Positions 44,823-56,328 of a DNA stretch of 64,000 bases are shown piece after piece (the stretch's first letter is position 1; every line of letters starts with the position of its first letter). Source of the DNA: Eublepharis macularius (taxonomy: Eukaryota > Chordata > Lepidosauria > Squamata > Eublepharidae); NCBI RefSeq assembly GCF_028583425.1, contig NC_072795.1:6533001-6597000 (forward strand). Direction: 5' to 3'. Made by a program: the position numbers and the translations under genes. A model generated the notes under the pieces. That model was not told where the DNA came from, did not search any database, and saw only the letters and a list, made by a program, of their open reading frames with translations.

Positions 44823-45744
44823 AGGTTGATGAACAAGAGAATGAGCCTGAGATGGTATACCTGGTGCTTTTAGATCCAGTGAATGTGGGGTTGGGGTATA
44901 TATGGGGGCAGAGGTGGAGGCATGATGCAGACCGCTCAGTAGGTCGAAGCTGCCTTGGTTCTACCCAGCTAAGCAATATGACTGGCAGGTGGCTCTCAGG
45001 TCAAGAAAGGGCTTTCCTGACACTCGGGGTCGTCTTCCCACCAAGTGCCCCCTCACAGCCCCTCCCCCAGGTCAGGTCACGTTTGGCACTATATATATCT
45101 CCCAGGCCTCATCAAAGGCTATGGGGAGAGAGGGAGCACGTGCCATGGCTGTTCTCCCTTGAAATTGGAAACGCCAGCAATTACTGGGCTCCTGCACTAA
45201 TTGGAACACCCGGGTCCCTGGAAACTTGGCAAGAGCGCAGAAATAAAGAAAAACACGGCAATCTGTCTGTTTGCCAGGCCAAAGTGACTTTGTAGCGGTG
45301 CATTAAGGGGACAGCCAATTGAAGCAAAATCTTGTACGCTTGTGTTTTTTTGGGGTGGGTGGGTTTTTTCTTGTTGGAGGCGGGCAGCCTGAATCTTTCT
45401 CCACCTCGGCTGAAACTGTTTTAACAACCTTTGAGGAGCATCAGCCCTGGAGCAGGTGTGACAGTCCAGTGGGCCGATGCCCTCTACAAATGGACTGAGT
45501 GCTGGAGGAAAAGCTCCCCAGTGCTGGATGTAGCCCCCTCCCCTGGGCCATATTGTGCCCACCCCATCAATAGAAGGGCCTGCTTGGATTGTGGAAGGGG
45601 AGAATTGTAGTGCTGCAGCACCATCTAGTGGCCATGAATGGGAAAAGACACCCCTGCAGTTGAAACCAGGATTTGGGGAAATGCAGGGCGTGCATTTATA
45701 CCCTGCCTTTCTCCCCTTGCAAAGTGGGCCAAACCAAAGCTGAA
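44823..45744. other. Intergenic spacer
   Basis: The 201-codon minus-strand frame at 45197-45802 has no family features and low complexity in parts; treated as chance. Confidence 0.4.
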
Positions 45745-45960
45745 TGAGGCTGTGGCTCAATGAAAGAACCTCGGCTTTACATGCAGAAGGTCCCAAGTTC
45801 AATCCCTGGTTTCAGGGATCAGGCAACATGCAAAACAAAAGATCTCTAGCTGAAACCTTGGGAAGCTGCTACCAGCCTGAGTAAGCAATACTAATTTTGA
45901 ATCTGGATGTGGAACCAGGAGGGCCATCGGCTTGATACTGCATGATTTTGTTCTCCGCTC
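45745..45960 (+). repeat. tRNA-derived SINE, family H
   Basis: gaggctgtggctcaatgaaag, 'acatgcagaaggtcccaagttcaatccc' and 'gaccctt'-less body are the family H layout. It is diverged. Confidence 0.55.
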
Positions 45961-46059
45961 CTGCTGGTTAGATCTCAGTGGATCTCTCTGTGTCTAATCC
46001 CACAGTGGTTGTGGGTATTTATCGGCTTTATATGCTGAAGGCCGTATCTCGGCATAATT

Positions 46060-46672
46060 TTTGTACTTGTACAATGAGAAAATGGAAATTGTTCAAGATC
46101 TTCTATTCCTTGGCTCAGTCATCAACCAAAGGGGAGACTGCAATGAAGAGATCAGAAGAAGATGGAGACTTGGAAGAGCAGCTGTGAGGGAGCTAGAGAA
46201 GATTCTTAAAGATAAAGATGCCTCTCTGGGAACTAAGATCAAGATAATCCAAACTATGGTATTCCCCCATTACTATGTATGGATGTGAAAGGTGGACAGT
46301 GAAGAAAGCTGTTAGGAAGAAAATTGATTCATTTGCAATGTGGTGCTGGAGGAGAGTTTTGCGGATACCATGGACAGCCAAAAAGCCAAATAAGTGGGGA
46401 CTAGATCAAATCAAGCCTGAATTCTCCTTAGAAGCTAAAACGACAAGACAAGTCTAAGGCTATCGTACTTTGGTCACATCATGAGAAGACAAGATTCTCT
46501 GGAAAAGTCAATAATTGTAGGAAAAATGGAAGGCAGCAGGAAAAGAGGAAGACCTAAAACGAGATGGCTGGACTCAATAAAAGCAGCCACGTCCTCCAGT
46601 TTTCAGGATCTGAGTAAGTTTGTGCAGTTGTGGTACCCTGGAGTTGTGGTACCCTGAAGGCAGCAACGCTAT
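46060..46672 (+). mobile_element. BovB-like RTE LINE fragment
   Basis: The frames encode DLLFLGSVINQRGDCNEEIR, then (after a frameshift) YGCERWTVKKAVRKKIDSFA and MWCWRRVLRIPWTAKKPNK, then RKRGRPKTRWLDS. This order is characteristic of the C-terminal region of BovB-type RTE proteins. Its end is cut by a PLE insertion at 46686. Confidence 0.7.
46061..46457 (+). pseudogene. BovB-like ORF2 C-terminal remnant
   Basis: Two overlapping frames (46061-46288 and 46275-46457) make up one protein region, showing a frameshift near 46280, and a stop follows. No reverse transcriptase catalytic motif remains in the window. Confidence 0.65.
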
Positions 46673-46685
46673 TATTATCAAGCTG

Positions 46686-46890
46686 CAGAGGAGTTAGCCA
46701 TGTTAGTCTGTAGTAGCAAAATAGTAAGAGTCCAGTAGCACCTTTAAGACTAACCAACTTTATTGGAACATAAGCTTTCGAGAACCACAGCTCTCTTTAT
46801 CAGATGCATGTGATGAAGAGAGCTGTGACTCTTGAAAGCTTATGCTACAATAAAGTTGGTTAGTCTTAAAGGTGCTACTGGACTCTTTAC
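46686..46890. mobile_element. PLE family A foldback
   Basis: Flanked by a perfect 13-bp duplication TATTATCAAGCTG (46673-46685, 46891-46903). The minus core reads CTGATAA and the plus core GTGATGA, so both ribozymes look inactive. Confidence 0.8.
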
Positions 46891-46903
46891 TATTATCAAG
46901 CTG

Positions 46904-46985
46904 AAAACCATCATAAGAAAGCCAAATCTGCAAAAGGCTGTGGCTCAATGGAATTACTTTGCATGCAGAAGATCCCAGATTCTCA
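46904..46985 (+). repeat. SINE fragment, family H head
   Basis: aaggctgtggctcaatggaa and 'gcatgcagaagatcccaga' resemble the head of family H. Confidence 0.4.
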
Positions 46986-47069
46986 ACTTTTTTGATCTCC
47001 TCGTCCCCGTCTATGTTCAGGGTGGAATGTTGAGGAGGGAATTCTTTACAAAAGGGATTCGAACTGTAG

Positions 47070-47282
47070 CCAGTGTGATATAGTGGTTGGAATGTCTGCG
47101 AGAGCCTGGTTCAAATTCCTACTCTACCGTGGAAGCTCGCAGGGTGATCTTGGGCCAATCACATGCTCTCAGCCTAACCTGCCTCGCAGGGTTGTTGTGA
47201 GAATAAAATTGAGGAGAGAACAATGTAAGCTGTTTTGGGTTCCCATTGAGGGGAAAGGCAGGGTATAAATGAAATAAAAAAA
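47070..47282 (+). repeat. tRNA-derived SINE
   Basis: gccagtgtgatatagtggttgg, 'gagagcctggttcaaattcc', 'gcctcgcagggttgttgtg' and 'gaaaggcagggtataaatg' form the plus-strand version of the 4290 family. Confidence 0.65.
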
Positions 47283-47805
47283 TAGAGGGTGCCTTTATAA
47301 AGGGACAGGATTATAGACTACTGCAATGATTTGTTCATACAACTTGTGTAAATTGTTGTCCTGTTACGTAATCCTAGTCCTATTGCATTGTTCACGGGTT
47401 GTCTTATAGCAGTGACATTAGCTCCGGAACTCAGCCACACGTGGCTCTTTGACATGTCACTTCCGGCTCTTCTGAACACAGTTCCCTAAATGTGACACCT
47501 GCCCAAGTTTCAGAAAAGCGGGCAAGGCCCTTGGCTTGTGGTCGGCAGGTAGGTGGTTTCTACCTTGAAACAGCAGCTGCCAGAGGAATGGGTAAGCTTT
47601 GAGCCTCCCTGAGGTGCAGGCCTCAGGCCACAGATGGAAGAAAATGAGGGTTTTAGTTGAGGGTAATTGCGAAAGTCGCTCTCTGTGAGCTGCAGAGAGC
47701 TGCCTTACGGTGTCTGATTATATCGTTTTTATATTCTGTAATCTGCCCTGAGTCTCAGTAGGGTCACCTGGTCTTCCTGGCACTTTGGTGTAGTGGTTAA
47801 GAGGC
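47283..47805. other. Intergenic spacer
   Basis: An L2-type end motif lies near 47740. Nothing else recognised. Confidence 0.4.
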
Positions 47806-48011
47806 AACCTAACGCCCACTCAGAGCGGTTTACAAAGTGTGTTATTATTATCCCCACAACAAAACACCCTGTGAGGTGGGTGGGGTTGAGAGAGCTCTGG
47901 GAGAGCTGTGACTGACCCAAGATCACCCAGCTGGCTTTAAGTGGAGGAATGGGGAATCCAACTCGGCTCTCCAGATTAGAGACCTGCGCTCTTAACCACT
48001 ACATCAAACTG
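47806..48011 (-). repeat. tRNA-derived SINE, family G, inverted
   Basis: 'aacgcccactcagagcggtt', 'gaggtgggtggggttgagag', 'cacccagctggctttaagtgg' and 'ctccagattagagacctgc' are the inverted family G sequence. Confidence 0.7.
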
Positions 48012-48054
48012 GGAAAATGATTGTCACACTGACCTCCCTGGAAGAAGAGAAGGA

Positions 48055-48265
48055 TAACAATGGTGGTGGAGAGTGCTGTCAAGTCATAGCTGACTTAGAG
48101 CTCCCCCTGGTGGGGTTTTCAAGGCAAGAGACTAACAGAGCTGGTTCTCCATTGCCTGCCTCTGCAGCCCTGGTCTTTGCCGGAGACTTCCCATCCAATT
48201 ACTATCTAAGGCTGACCCTGCTTCACTTCTGAGATCTGATGAGATTGGGCTTGTTTGGGCCATAG
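48055..48265 (-). repeat. 5S rRNA-derived SINE, inverted
   Basis: On the minus strand 'ctcatcagatctcagaagtg' and 'gatgggaagtctccggcaaag' follow the 5S-like head; 'gaaaaccccaccaggggg' follows. Confidence 0.65.
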
Positions 48266-48564
48266 GGCAAGGATAACAAATGCGCTAGCTGAATTGGCAG
48301 AGGAGCCTGTGCGCTTCTACACTGCTTGGGCTGGGGTCTTTCTAAATCAGACCCCCACAGCAAAGAGAATGCAAGCTTCTTCCCAAAGAAGGAAATTAAC
48401 CCAGCAAAAGCATCTTGGGCACCGCACCTTTCGAGGCAACTTGAGATTTTTCTCACACCCAGGGAAGCTCCATGGAACGAAGCCGCAGAAGACCTCCCTC
48501 CATGCTCCTGTTTAAAGATCACAGCCGTCAGGGTGGCAGGAAATAGAAATGTTCATTCAAAAAT

Positions 48565-48738
48565 TAACCATGATGATGATGATGATGATTGATGATGATG
48601 ATTTGATTTATATACCACCCTTCTCAAAGCTGTGACTAGCCCAAGGTCACCCAGCTGGCTTCAAGCGGAGGAGGAATGGGAAATCAAACCTGCCTCTCCA
48701 GATTAGAGTCCTGCCGCTCAACCTCTACACCAAACTAA
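48565..48738 (-). repeat. (GAT)n run and family G SINE, inverted
   Basis: A (GAT)n run at 48570-48603 leads into the inverted SINE (gatttatataccacccttctc...ccagattagagtcctgcc). Confidence 0.6.
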
Positions 48739-50185
48739 ATCGAACCCAAGCCAAAATGCGCTGCTTACTCCAATTATAACGGATCAAAATTGAAACATCA
48801 GTATTTGGAAATCTTTGGATCTGAACTTTATTATAGTCCTTGGCTGTCTGGCTTAAGAGTTTCAGGTGGATGGGCAAGGGGAGAATTGCTCAGCAGTTTA
48901 TAACACTGATACGGACATTTTCAATTCAGCCAAATCCAGCCACCAAAGAGAATTCCACTAGCAAGCCTTCCTATAAAAAAGACGCTCTTCCTTTACTCTT
49001 TCTGAAATTTGGCAGAGAGGATCTCCTAGGTATGGTTCCTGAGATTTTCATCTTGTGCATCAGTGGTGCTTTGCTCTGGTGCAGAGATCCTTCTACCGGT
49101 GTTCCAGCAGAAGGCGTCATGTATCAAAGCGCCACCGTTAGCAGAATAAATCTTTGAGATCCCTCTCTACGTAAAGCTACAAAAAGACCCCTTATGGCTC
49201 AATCCAGAGAAGAATTTACAATACATCAGAGAAGAATTGTTCCTCAACAGCCTCTCTATTGTAAACCAGCAATGTAATTCCAGTATTTGTATTGCAAGAA
49301 TAGCGAAAGTGAACTTGGACAGCGGGAAGAAATGGGACGTGGTCTCAGCTCGGCTCCAGAACTCAGCAGCGCATTTCATCTGAGTCCGAAGCCTTAAAAA
49401 AAAGTCAAAGCAATATAAATCCAACAGCTCAACGGCAAGGCGAACTTGCAAGGTGAACTAAGAGCAATTTGAGGGGCTTTTCTTGTGAGGAGGTGGGTGT
49501 GGAACGTTGGGGAAGGTGAAGCGTTTTACCGAAGGGCGGAAAAGGTGTATCCGGCATGTCTATCCCAAGTAAAGGTACCCTGAGCAACCTCAGAAACTGA
49601 GTGTTAATTCACGTCACTGCTTGTGGGGAGCACCAATCAACGCAGGCTGATCTTTCCAATGGATTTGGCAGCACTGAATCGGGCGGGTCCCTGTGTCCCA
49701 ATCACAGCCCCGTGCATTCTGGGGAAAGACAGCATTTAAGTTTTCCCGTAAAGAAAACGGTAGTTTGCAGGACATCAGAGATGCTTCTCTCTTCCCAGGT
49801 TCTGGCACTGCTGACAGGTTCTGCGGCTGATCCTAAGCATGCCATAGAATCGGTCTCAGATCAGTTAACATCCTTCCAGCTTCGGCCCCAAAACTACGCA
49901 CGCTGCCAGCACCTGTTACCTCTCCTTGCCAGCACATTGTGGCAACAGTCGCAGAGCAGGTGGCGGAAGGTAATGCACCCTTAGGCAGGGCCTTCCTCTT
50001 TTGTTCAGCACCAACCTTTCTTTTCTGGATCATTACCTTCATTAGGAGGGGCAATTTAACAGATTTGAGGTTGATCGGCCAGGACAAGGCTGGGGCAGGA
50101 AGCCAGCTGATTCACAAGTTTTGGCTTCTGATGATGTTCAACGATCTCACATTCCCCTGGGCATGGCGTGAGCATGTTTCCTGCC
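48739..50185. other. Intergenic spacer
   Basis: No gene or repeat family recognised. Confidence 0.4.
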
Positions 50186-50188
50186 TAA

Positions 50189-50335
50189 ATAGTAAAGAGT
50201 CCAGTAGCACCTTTAAGACTCACCAACTTTATTGTAGCATAAGCTTTCGAGAACCACAGCTCTCTTTGTCAGATGCATCGTCGGCTTTCGAGAACCACAG
50301 CTCTCTTTGTCAGATACATCGATGCATCTGAGTTG
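50189..50335 (-). mobile_element. PLE family A tail with duplicated ribozyme core
   Basis: Minus-oriented tail in which the core segment (ctttcgagaaccacagctctc) occurs twice in tandem. Both copies read CTGACAA on the minus strand, so the CUGANGA box is broken. Confidence 0.65.
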
Positions 50336-50523
50336 CTTGGAGGAAGAAAGGCTGAAAATGCACTAAATAGAGAGCTGGAGGGAGAATGCAACATGTTTTG
50401 TTCCAACAGCGGCTTGACGCATCACAGTGTCAGAATGTGGCTCACATGAGGCAAGGGGGGGGGGGGAACCTGGAGACCATGGAAAGCATAGCTTACCATT
50501 TTTAATCCCAGCCCTCCATTGAT

Positions 50524-50995
50524 AGGGTTGGCCGTTCTGGATTAGAAAATCCCTAGAGATTGGGGGAGGATTACTTAGGAAGGGAAGGTGGGGGAGGGGA
50601 CAGATCTCAGTATGGTGTGAGAGCCAGTTTGGTGTAGTGGTTAAAATCGGCAGGACTCTAATCTGGAGAGCCAGGTTTGATTCCCAACTCCTCCACTTGA
50701 AGCCAGATGGGTCACCTTGGGTCAATCACAGCTCTCTCAGAACTCTCTCAGCCCCATCCACCTCATAGGGTGATTGTTGTGGGGATAATAACACACTTTG
50801 CAAACCACTCTGAGTGGGCATTGAGTTGTCCTAAAGAGCAGTATATAAATTGAATGCTGTTGTTGATGTTGTTATGCCGTCTAGTCCACCCTGCAAAACA
50901 GTCTTTTCCTTCAGGGGAACTGATCTCTGTGGTTTGGAGATCAGTTGCAATTCTGGGATATCTCCATGCCCCTCCTGGATACTGGCAACCCTACC
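50524..50995 (+). mobile_element. hAT MITE, 'TAGGGTTGCCA' family, split by a SINE
   Basis: ATAGGGTTGGCCGTTCTGG at the left, TACTGGCAACCCTA at the right; a family G SINE (50618-50876) lies inside, so the MITE is the older insertion. Confidence 0.65.
50618..50876 (+). repeat. tRNA-derived SINE, family G
   Basis: gagccagtttggtgtagtgg head, 'gactctaatctggagagcc', 'gtcaatcacagctctctcag', 'gtataaattgaatgctgttg' tail. It is a nearly complete copy. Confidence 0.75.
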
Positions 50996-51879
50996 CATTA
51001 GAGTGGCACGGTGCCCTTGCTAACTAGCAGAAAGTTATCGAAAAAGAGCTTCATTGTCATGTTTTATGGAATCGGCATGGAGTTCACCTTGCCTTGGGAA
51101 AGAACTGCGACCTTTGTTATAAAAACAATCCCTTTTTTTGGTGTTGCCTACAAAGCTCCTTAAGCAACTGAAATAACACCAGTGGTTTAACATCACGCTT
51201 GGAAAAGGAAGACGCTAAAGGGCTGAGGGAATACCCCCTCTTGCAGGATATTACCACTGGCTGTTGCGTCAAACAATACATTAAGTGAATAAGCCCTGTT
51301 GGGAAAGAGCTATTTCTGTGGATTCCACAAGAGGGTAGCAAAACACACCACCAAGGGGAAACAGGGACCTGGAGCGAAGGGCCGTTTTAACTCAAAGGTG
51401 GAGGTGAAGCCATGCCACAGGACAGCGGAGTTCATCCAGAGCCCTTCCGAGCACAGCAGTGCCGCCGCTTTCCCAGAGGCCCTTTCCACTCTCGTGGGTC
51501 CAATGCTGTTGAGAAGCAGGTATTCTTTTTTCCCGGCTTCCTCCCCACATCGTGGTGCATTCATGCGCCTCTGGGGTTTCTTCAGTCTTTCTCTCCTGTT
51601 TTTCAGACCTGCTTTGCTGTGAAGTTTTGAGAATGATTGAAGTAGAGGTTGAATGGCTGCCGTGCAGGTGGAGCGGTTTGGATTTCTGGCCCACGGCTGA
51701 GCTTCATGCGTTCGCAAGGCATTCGTGCATCTTTATGCTTTTACCAGCAGCTTGAATAGCCCAGACTAGTCCAGTCGAGACACGGTTAGTCTTTGGATAG
51801 GAGCCCACCAAGGAAAAGCAGGGCTGCTGTGCAGAGGAAGGGGTGTCATTTCTTGCCTTGAAAACCACATGAGGGGTGT
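50996..51879. other. Intergenic spacer
   Basis: No gene or repeat family recognised. Confidence 0.4.
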
Positions 51880-51887
51880 CTCATGAG

Positions 51888-52315
51888 CAGGGCTCATTTC
51901 AAGGGGGAACGGTAGTTCCCCAAAGAGGTCATATGACAGGTGGCCCCGCCCACCTGACTCTCAGCCATTTTGGGCCCGTTTCAGCCTGGATTGGGGCCGA
52001 AATGGCCCAGATCGGGCCTCTGACAGGTGGTGGATCACTCTCCCACTCAGCAGCGGCCCGATCCTGACCATTTGGGGCCCCTTTTCGGCCATTTCCAGCC
52101 CCTTTTTGCCATTTTGGGCCCAATTTCGGCCCTGAATGGCCAGGATTGGGTCCAAAACAGCCAGGATAGGTGAGGTCAGGGGGTGTGGCATATGCAAATC
52201 AGTTATGCCAATGACACACTTCCGGAGCTGGCAAGGGGCGTGGCATATGCTAATGTTATGCTAATGAGTTATGCTGATGAGTTCATCCAGCTCTTTTTCT
52301 ATGAAATGACCCCTG
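51888..52315 (-). mobile_element. hAT MITE, 'CAGGGGTCATTT' family
   Basis: CAGGGCTCATTTCAAGGGGG at the left, GAAATGACCCCTG at the right, flanked by a perfect 8-bp duplication CTCATGAG (51880-51887, 52316-52323). Opposite orientation to 58555-59001. Confidence 0.85.
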
Positions 52316-52323
52316 CTCATGAG

Positions 52324-52846
52324 ACAGTTGTGACTTGATGGGACCCAGTTATTATTTTGTTTGTACTTAAAGCTGGGGAATAATCAGTCCAGACCAAGCG
52401 GTGCTAAGGGAGTTGGAGAAGAGAGACGAGCATCTTTTCCCCATGAACACTCGTCAAAAGGACTTCGCCACTCCCCACAAGGGGTACCTATCCCAAATGG
52501 AAAGAGGGCACCCAGTGAACATGCCTCATTCCAGTCATAAAGCAGGCAGGGAAGGGCCGGGCCTCTGAGGCTCCAAAGATCGGGTCACCAAGGTGGACCT
52601 ACACAACTGCCTTCTTGACAATCAGGTTCAGCTCCTCTTCACAAAACTCCAGAACTTCTCTTCCTCAAATCGACCCAACAGGAGGGCACCTACAGTCTCT
52701 CCCCCATCCCTGCTCAGTCTGGTCTGGTCTAACTAGCGGCAAAACTGGGGCTGCAGGCAGGATGAGGCTCTTCCCTGCTACTGGGGGTCTTTCAACAGGG
52801 CAAAGGAAAGAAGCAAAGATGTATGTGTCACCCTCGAGTCACTGTT
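52324..52846. other. Intergenic spacer
   Basis: Nothing recognised. Confidence 0.4.
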
Positions 52847-52854
52847 TCTTCATG

Positions 52855-53092
52855 ATAGTAAAGAGTCCAGTAGCCCCTTTAAGTCTAACCAACTTTATTG
52901 TAGCATAAGCTTTTGAGAACCATCACTCTCTTCTTCAGCTGTGCTAGTCAGACAGACCTGTATCTGACGAAGAGAGCTGTGGTTCTCGAAAGCTTATGCT
53001 ACAATAAAGTTGGTTAGTCTTAAAGGAGCTACTGGACTCTTTTCTATTTTGCAACTACAGACTAACACGACTAACTCCTCTGGATCTATGCC
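52855..53092. mobile_element. PLE family A foldback
   Basis: Flanked by TCTTCATG (52847-52854, 53093-53100). The arms are separated by a 30-nt unpaired spacer, and the right arm ends 'ctaactcctctggatcta'. Confidence 0.75.
52960..52999 (+). ncRNA. Hammerhead ribozyme motif (PLE-A)
   Basis: GUAU (52960-52963) with AUGC (52996-52999) forms helix I with one G-U pair. CUGACGA, helix II GAGAGC/GUUCUC with loop UGUG, GAAA (52988-52991), AGCU, U52995 at the cleavage position. All core boxes are intact. Confidence 0.65.
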
Positions 53093-53239
53093 TCTTCATG
53101 CCAAGTTTTAGAAGATTCAAGGGTTACCAACTCCCAAGTAAGGTTGTGGTCGATGTATTGTCGAAGGCTTTCACGGCTGGAGAACAATGGTTGTTGTGGG
53201 TTTTCCGGGATGTATTGCCGTGGTCTTGGCATTGTAGTT

Positions 53240-53280
53240 CCTGACGTTTCGCCAGCAGCTGTGGCTGGCATCTTCAGAGG
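53240..53280 (-). ncRNA. Hammerhead ribozyme motif (PLE-C)
   Basis: Minus strand: helix I CCU/AGG, CUGAAGA, helix II GCCAGC/GCUGGC (six pairs), GAAA, self-complementary ACGU, C at the cleavage position. It is identical to the core at 53780-53820. Confidence 0.6.
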
Positions 53281-53319
53281 TGAAGTGACACTGAGAGATC
53301 TCTGTCTTTTGGTGCTACA

Positions 53320-53360
53320 CCTCTGAAGATGCCAGCCACAGCTGCTGGCGAAACATCAGG
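53320..53360 (+). ncRNA. Hammerhead ribozyme motif (PLE-C), helix III altered
   Basis: CCU (53320-53322) with AGG (53358-53360), CUGAAGA (53323-53329), GCCAGC/GCUGGC, GAAA (53350-53353). The tetranucleotide is ACAU rather than ACGU, which breaks self-pairing. Confidence 0.5.
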
Positions 53361-53423
53361 CACTACAATGCCAAGACCATGGCAATACAGTCCGGAAAAC
53401 CCACAACAACCAAGGTTGTGGTC

Positions 53424-53716
53424 ATCGTTGAAAATTACTTCACCAAGAAGGAGTCAAGGACCAATTTGGATTACTTCAAGTATAGCAGGACAGTCTTCAA
53501 CTTTATATGAACTATTTATAAACGGACTTATATTTGCACTGACACTTTAAAGAATGGTTTAAAAGGACTTTTTTTCTGCTATGTGATCAATTATTAGACT
53601 GGGAAATATTTTTTAGTGACTAGCATTACATATAGGACTAATCAAACTGTACAATATAATTCTTGAATGGTTTGAATGCACTAGCATTCTGCTATTCTAA
53701 GATACTCTATTTAAGA
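53424..53716. other. AT-rich spacer between PLE insertions
   Basis: It continues on the far side of the large PLE (56342-56610) as one stretch. No family recognised. Confidence 0.4.
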
Positions 53717-53729
53717 TTTGGATATTTTG

Positions 53730-56328
53730 GTTGTTGGGGGTTTTCCGGGCTGTATTGCCGTGGTCTTGGCATTGTAGTTCCTGACGTTTCGCCAGCAGCT
53801 GTGGCTGGCATCTTCAGAGGTGTAGCACCAAAAGACAGAGATCTCTCAGTGTCACAGTGTGGAAAAGATGTAGGTCATTTGTATCTACTCAGGAGGGGTG
53901 GGGTTGAGCTGAGTCATTCTGTAAGAGTTTCCCAGGGTGTGGAATGCTAATGGCGGGAGGCTTCACTGTATCCTGAGGAGGTTCTTTTGCATATGGATTG
54001 GTGCTTGATGTGCTAATCTTCTCTGCAGGGCTATTGTCGGGTGTGGAGTGTTTTGTTGGCCTGGTGTTTTTCAGAACTGGAGCCCATGCTCTGTTCATTC
54101 TTAAGGTTTCTTCTTTCCTGTTGAAGTTTTGCTTATGCTTGTGAATTTCAATGGCTTCCCTGTGCAGTCTGACAAAGTAGTTGGAAGTGTTGTCCAGTAT
54201 TTTGGTGTCCTGGAATAAGATACTGTGCCCTGTTTGAGTTAGGCTATGTTCAGCCACTGCTGATTTTTCAGGCTGTCCAAGTCTGCAGTGTCTTTCATGT
54301 TCTTTTATTCTTGTCTGGATGCTACGCTTTGTGGTCCCGATGTAAACTTGTCCACAGCTGCAGGGTATACGGTATACTCCTGCAGAGGTGAGGGGGTCTC
54401 TGCTGTCTTTTGCTGATCGTAGCATCTGTTGTATTTTTCGGGTGGGTCTGAATACTGCTTGAAGGTTGTGCTTTTTCATAAGCTTTCCCATCTGATCAGT
54501 AATTCCTTTGATATATGGCAAAAACACTTTTCCTGTAGGTGACTGTTTTTCCTTGGTTGTTTGATTCATCCTGGGTTTGATTGCTCTTCGGATTTCATTT
54601 CTGGAGTAGCCATTTGCCTGAAGTGCGTGGTTTAGATGATTAATTTCCTCATTGAGAAAGCGCGGCTCACATATCCGTCTTGCACGATCCACTAATGTTT
54701 TCATTATGCCTCTTTTCTGTCGGGGGTGGTGATTGGAGTTTTTGTGTAAGTACCGATCAGTATGAGTTGGTTTCCTGTAGACCTTGTGACCTAACTGAAA
54801 GTTTGCTTTGCGGATGACCAAGGTATCCAGGAATGAGAGTTTTCCCTCACTTTCTTTCTCCATTGTGAATTGTATGTTCAGGTGGATGTTGTTGAGATGA
54901 TTCAAAAACTCCATCAATTCTTCCTCCCCATGGCTCCAAATGATGAATGTATCATCCACAAACCGGAACCATACACTGGGTTTGTGGGGTGCTGATTCTA
55001 GAGCTGTTTTTTCAAAATGTTCCATGTAGAAGTTTGCTATAACTGGGCTGAGTGGGCTCCCCATGGCCACCCCATCCATCTGTTCATAGAATTCGTTGTC
55101 CCATTGGAAGTAACTGGTTGTCAGACAATGATGGAATAAGGCTGTTACATCCTCTGGGAAAATCTGATTAATCAGTGCAATAGTGTCTTTTACTGGAACC
55201 TTGGTAAACAGGGATACAACATCAAAACTGACAAGTATGTCTCGTGGATTGAGTTTCAGAGAACTGATTTTGTTGATGAAATCTGCTGAATCTTTGATGT
55301 AAGACGAGGTTTTCCCGATGTGGTCCTGCAGGAGATCTGCCAGATGTCTAGCTAATTCATATGTCGGTGAACCAATGGCACTCACAATGGGTCGGAGTGG
55401 GACTGAATCTTTATGTATTTTGGGGAGTCCATATAGTCTAGGTGGCTGTGCTTCAGTCTTGCATAGTTTGCTGTGCGTGTCGGGATGTAGTGAGGAATTC
55501 TTGATCAGCGCATTTGTTAGCCTGGTGATTTTGCAAGTGGGATCTCGTTTTAGTTTTTTGTAGGTGGAGGGGTCCAGGAGTTCCTTAATCTTCTTTTTGT
55601 ATTCCTCCGTTTTCATGATCACTGTAGCATTGCCTTTATCAGCTGGTAGAATGATGATGTCTGGATCTGCATTGAGGGTCTTGATGGCATTTCTCTCCTT
55701 GCGTGTTATATTGCTGGTGGGAAGCTTTGCCTTTCGTAGAATCCTGGCTGTCTCTCCTCTTATTTCCTCAGCTTCCTCTTCAGGTAGATGACGGATGGCA
55801 GCTTCTACATTTGCAATGATGTCTTCCACAGGAATTCTGGTGGGGGTGACTGCAAAGTTTCCTCCCTTTGCCAAGATGGAGGTTTCTTCTGGTGAGAGTT
55901 GACGGTCTGTCAGATTGATGACAATGCGTGCATTGTCGAGCATTGGGCTTGTCTGTCTTTTTTCCTGTAGTTTGTTAAACTTCTGCTTCTGTCTGGATGT
56001 GTGGTTGGTAAACACTTGTTCCATCTTCCTGTAGGTGAGATTATCGACCTTGTCCCAATCCTGACTTCTCATTTTATGGCTGGTGTTGATATGCAAGCAA
56101 AATAGCTCCTTGTCTGTGGCAGCAAGTTCTCTGCGGGTAGTGTGGATTCTCTCACGTAAGAGGGCCTGTTCTAGACGGTCATAAATGCGGTTCGCCTGTG
56201 TGGTTTTGAAGATTCTTTTAGTTGTGAGAAAAGATGGAATGGTTCTTGTGTCCCTGCAGCGTAGAAGAAAGGTCAAAGAACAGAGTAGATGTGCTTTCTT
56301 GTTCCGAAGTGTTTCCAATCTTCGGGTC
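53730..56328 (-). mobile_element. PLE family C, 5'-truncated, young insertion
   Basis: Flanked by a perfect 13-bp duplication TTTGGATATTTTG (53717-53729, 56329-56341). From the 5' side (high coordinates): coding frame without stops, GIY-YIG end, short 3' UTR, tail with hammerhead motif, ending at 53730. The perfect flanks and the open 2.4-kb frame point to a recent insertion. It cannot be autonomous because the 5' end and start codon are missing. Confidence 0.85.
53780..53820 (-). ncRNA. Hammerhead ribozyme motif in the tail of the large PLE-C
   Basis: Minus strand: CCU (53820-53818), CUGAAGA (53817-53811), helix II GCCAGC/GCUGGC, GAAA (53790-53787), ACGU (53787-53784), C at 53783, AGG (53782-53780). 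It is complete and lies about 70 nt downstream of the stop codon. Confidence 0.65.

Larger units (their letters stand above)
53152..53411. mobile_element. PLE family C foldback
   Basis: Flanked by a perfect 12-bp duplication AAGGTTGTGGTC (53140-53151, 53412-53423). The minus arm has about 30 nt more than the plus arm. Independent of the large family C element downstream. Confidence 0.8.

Noticed and set aside
45197..45802. 201-codon minus-strand frame
   Set aside because: No family similarity, no promoter or splice context, and neighbouring DNA is repeat-rich.
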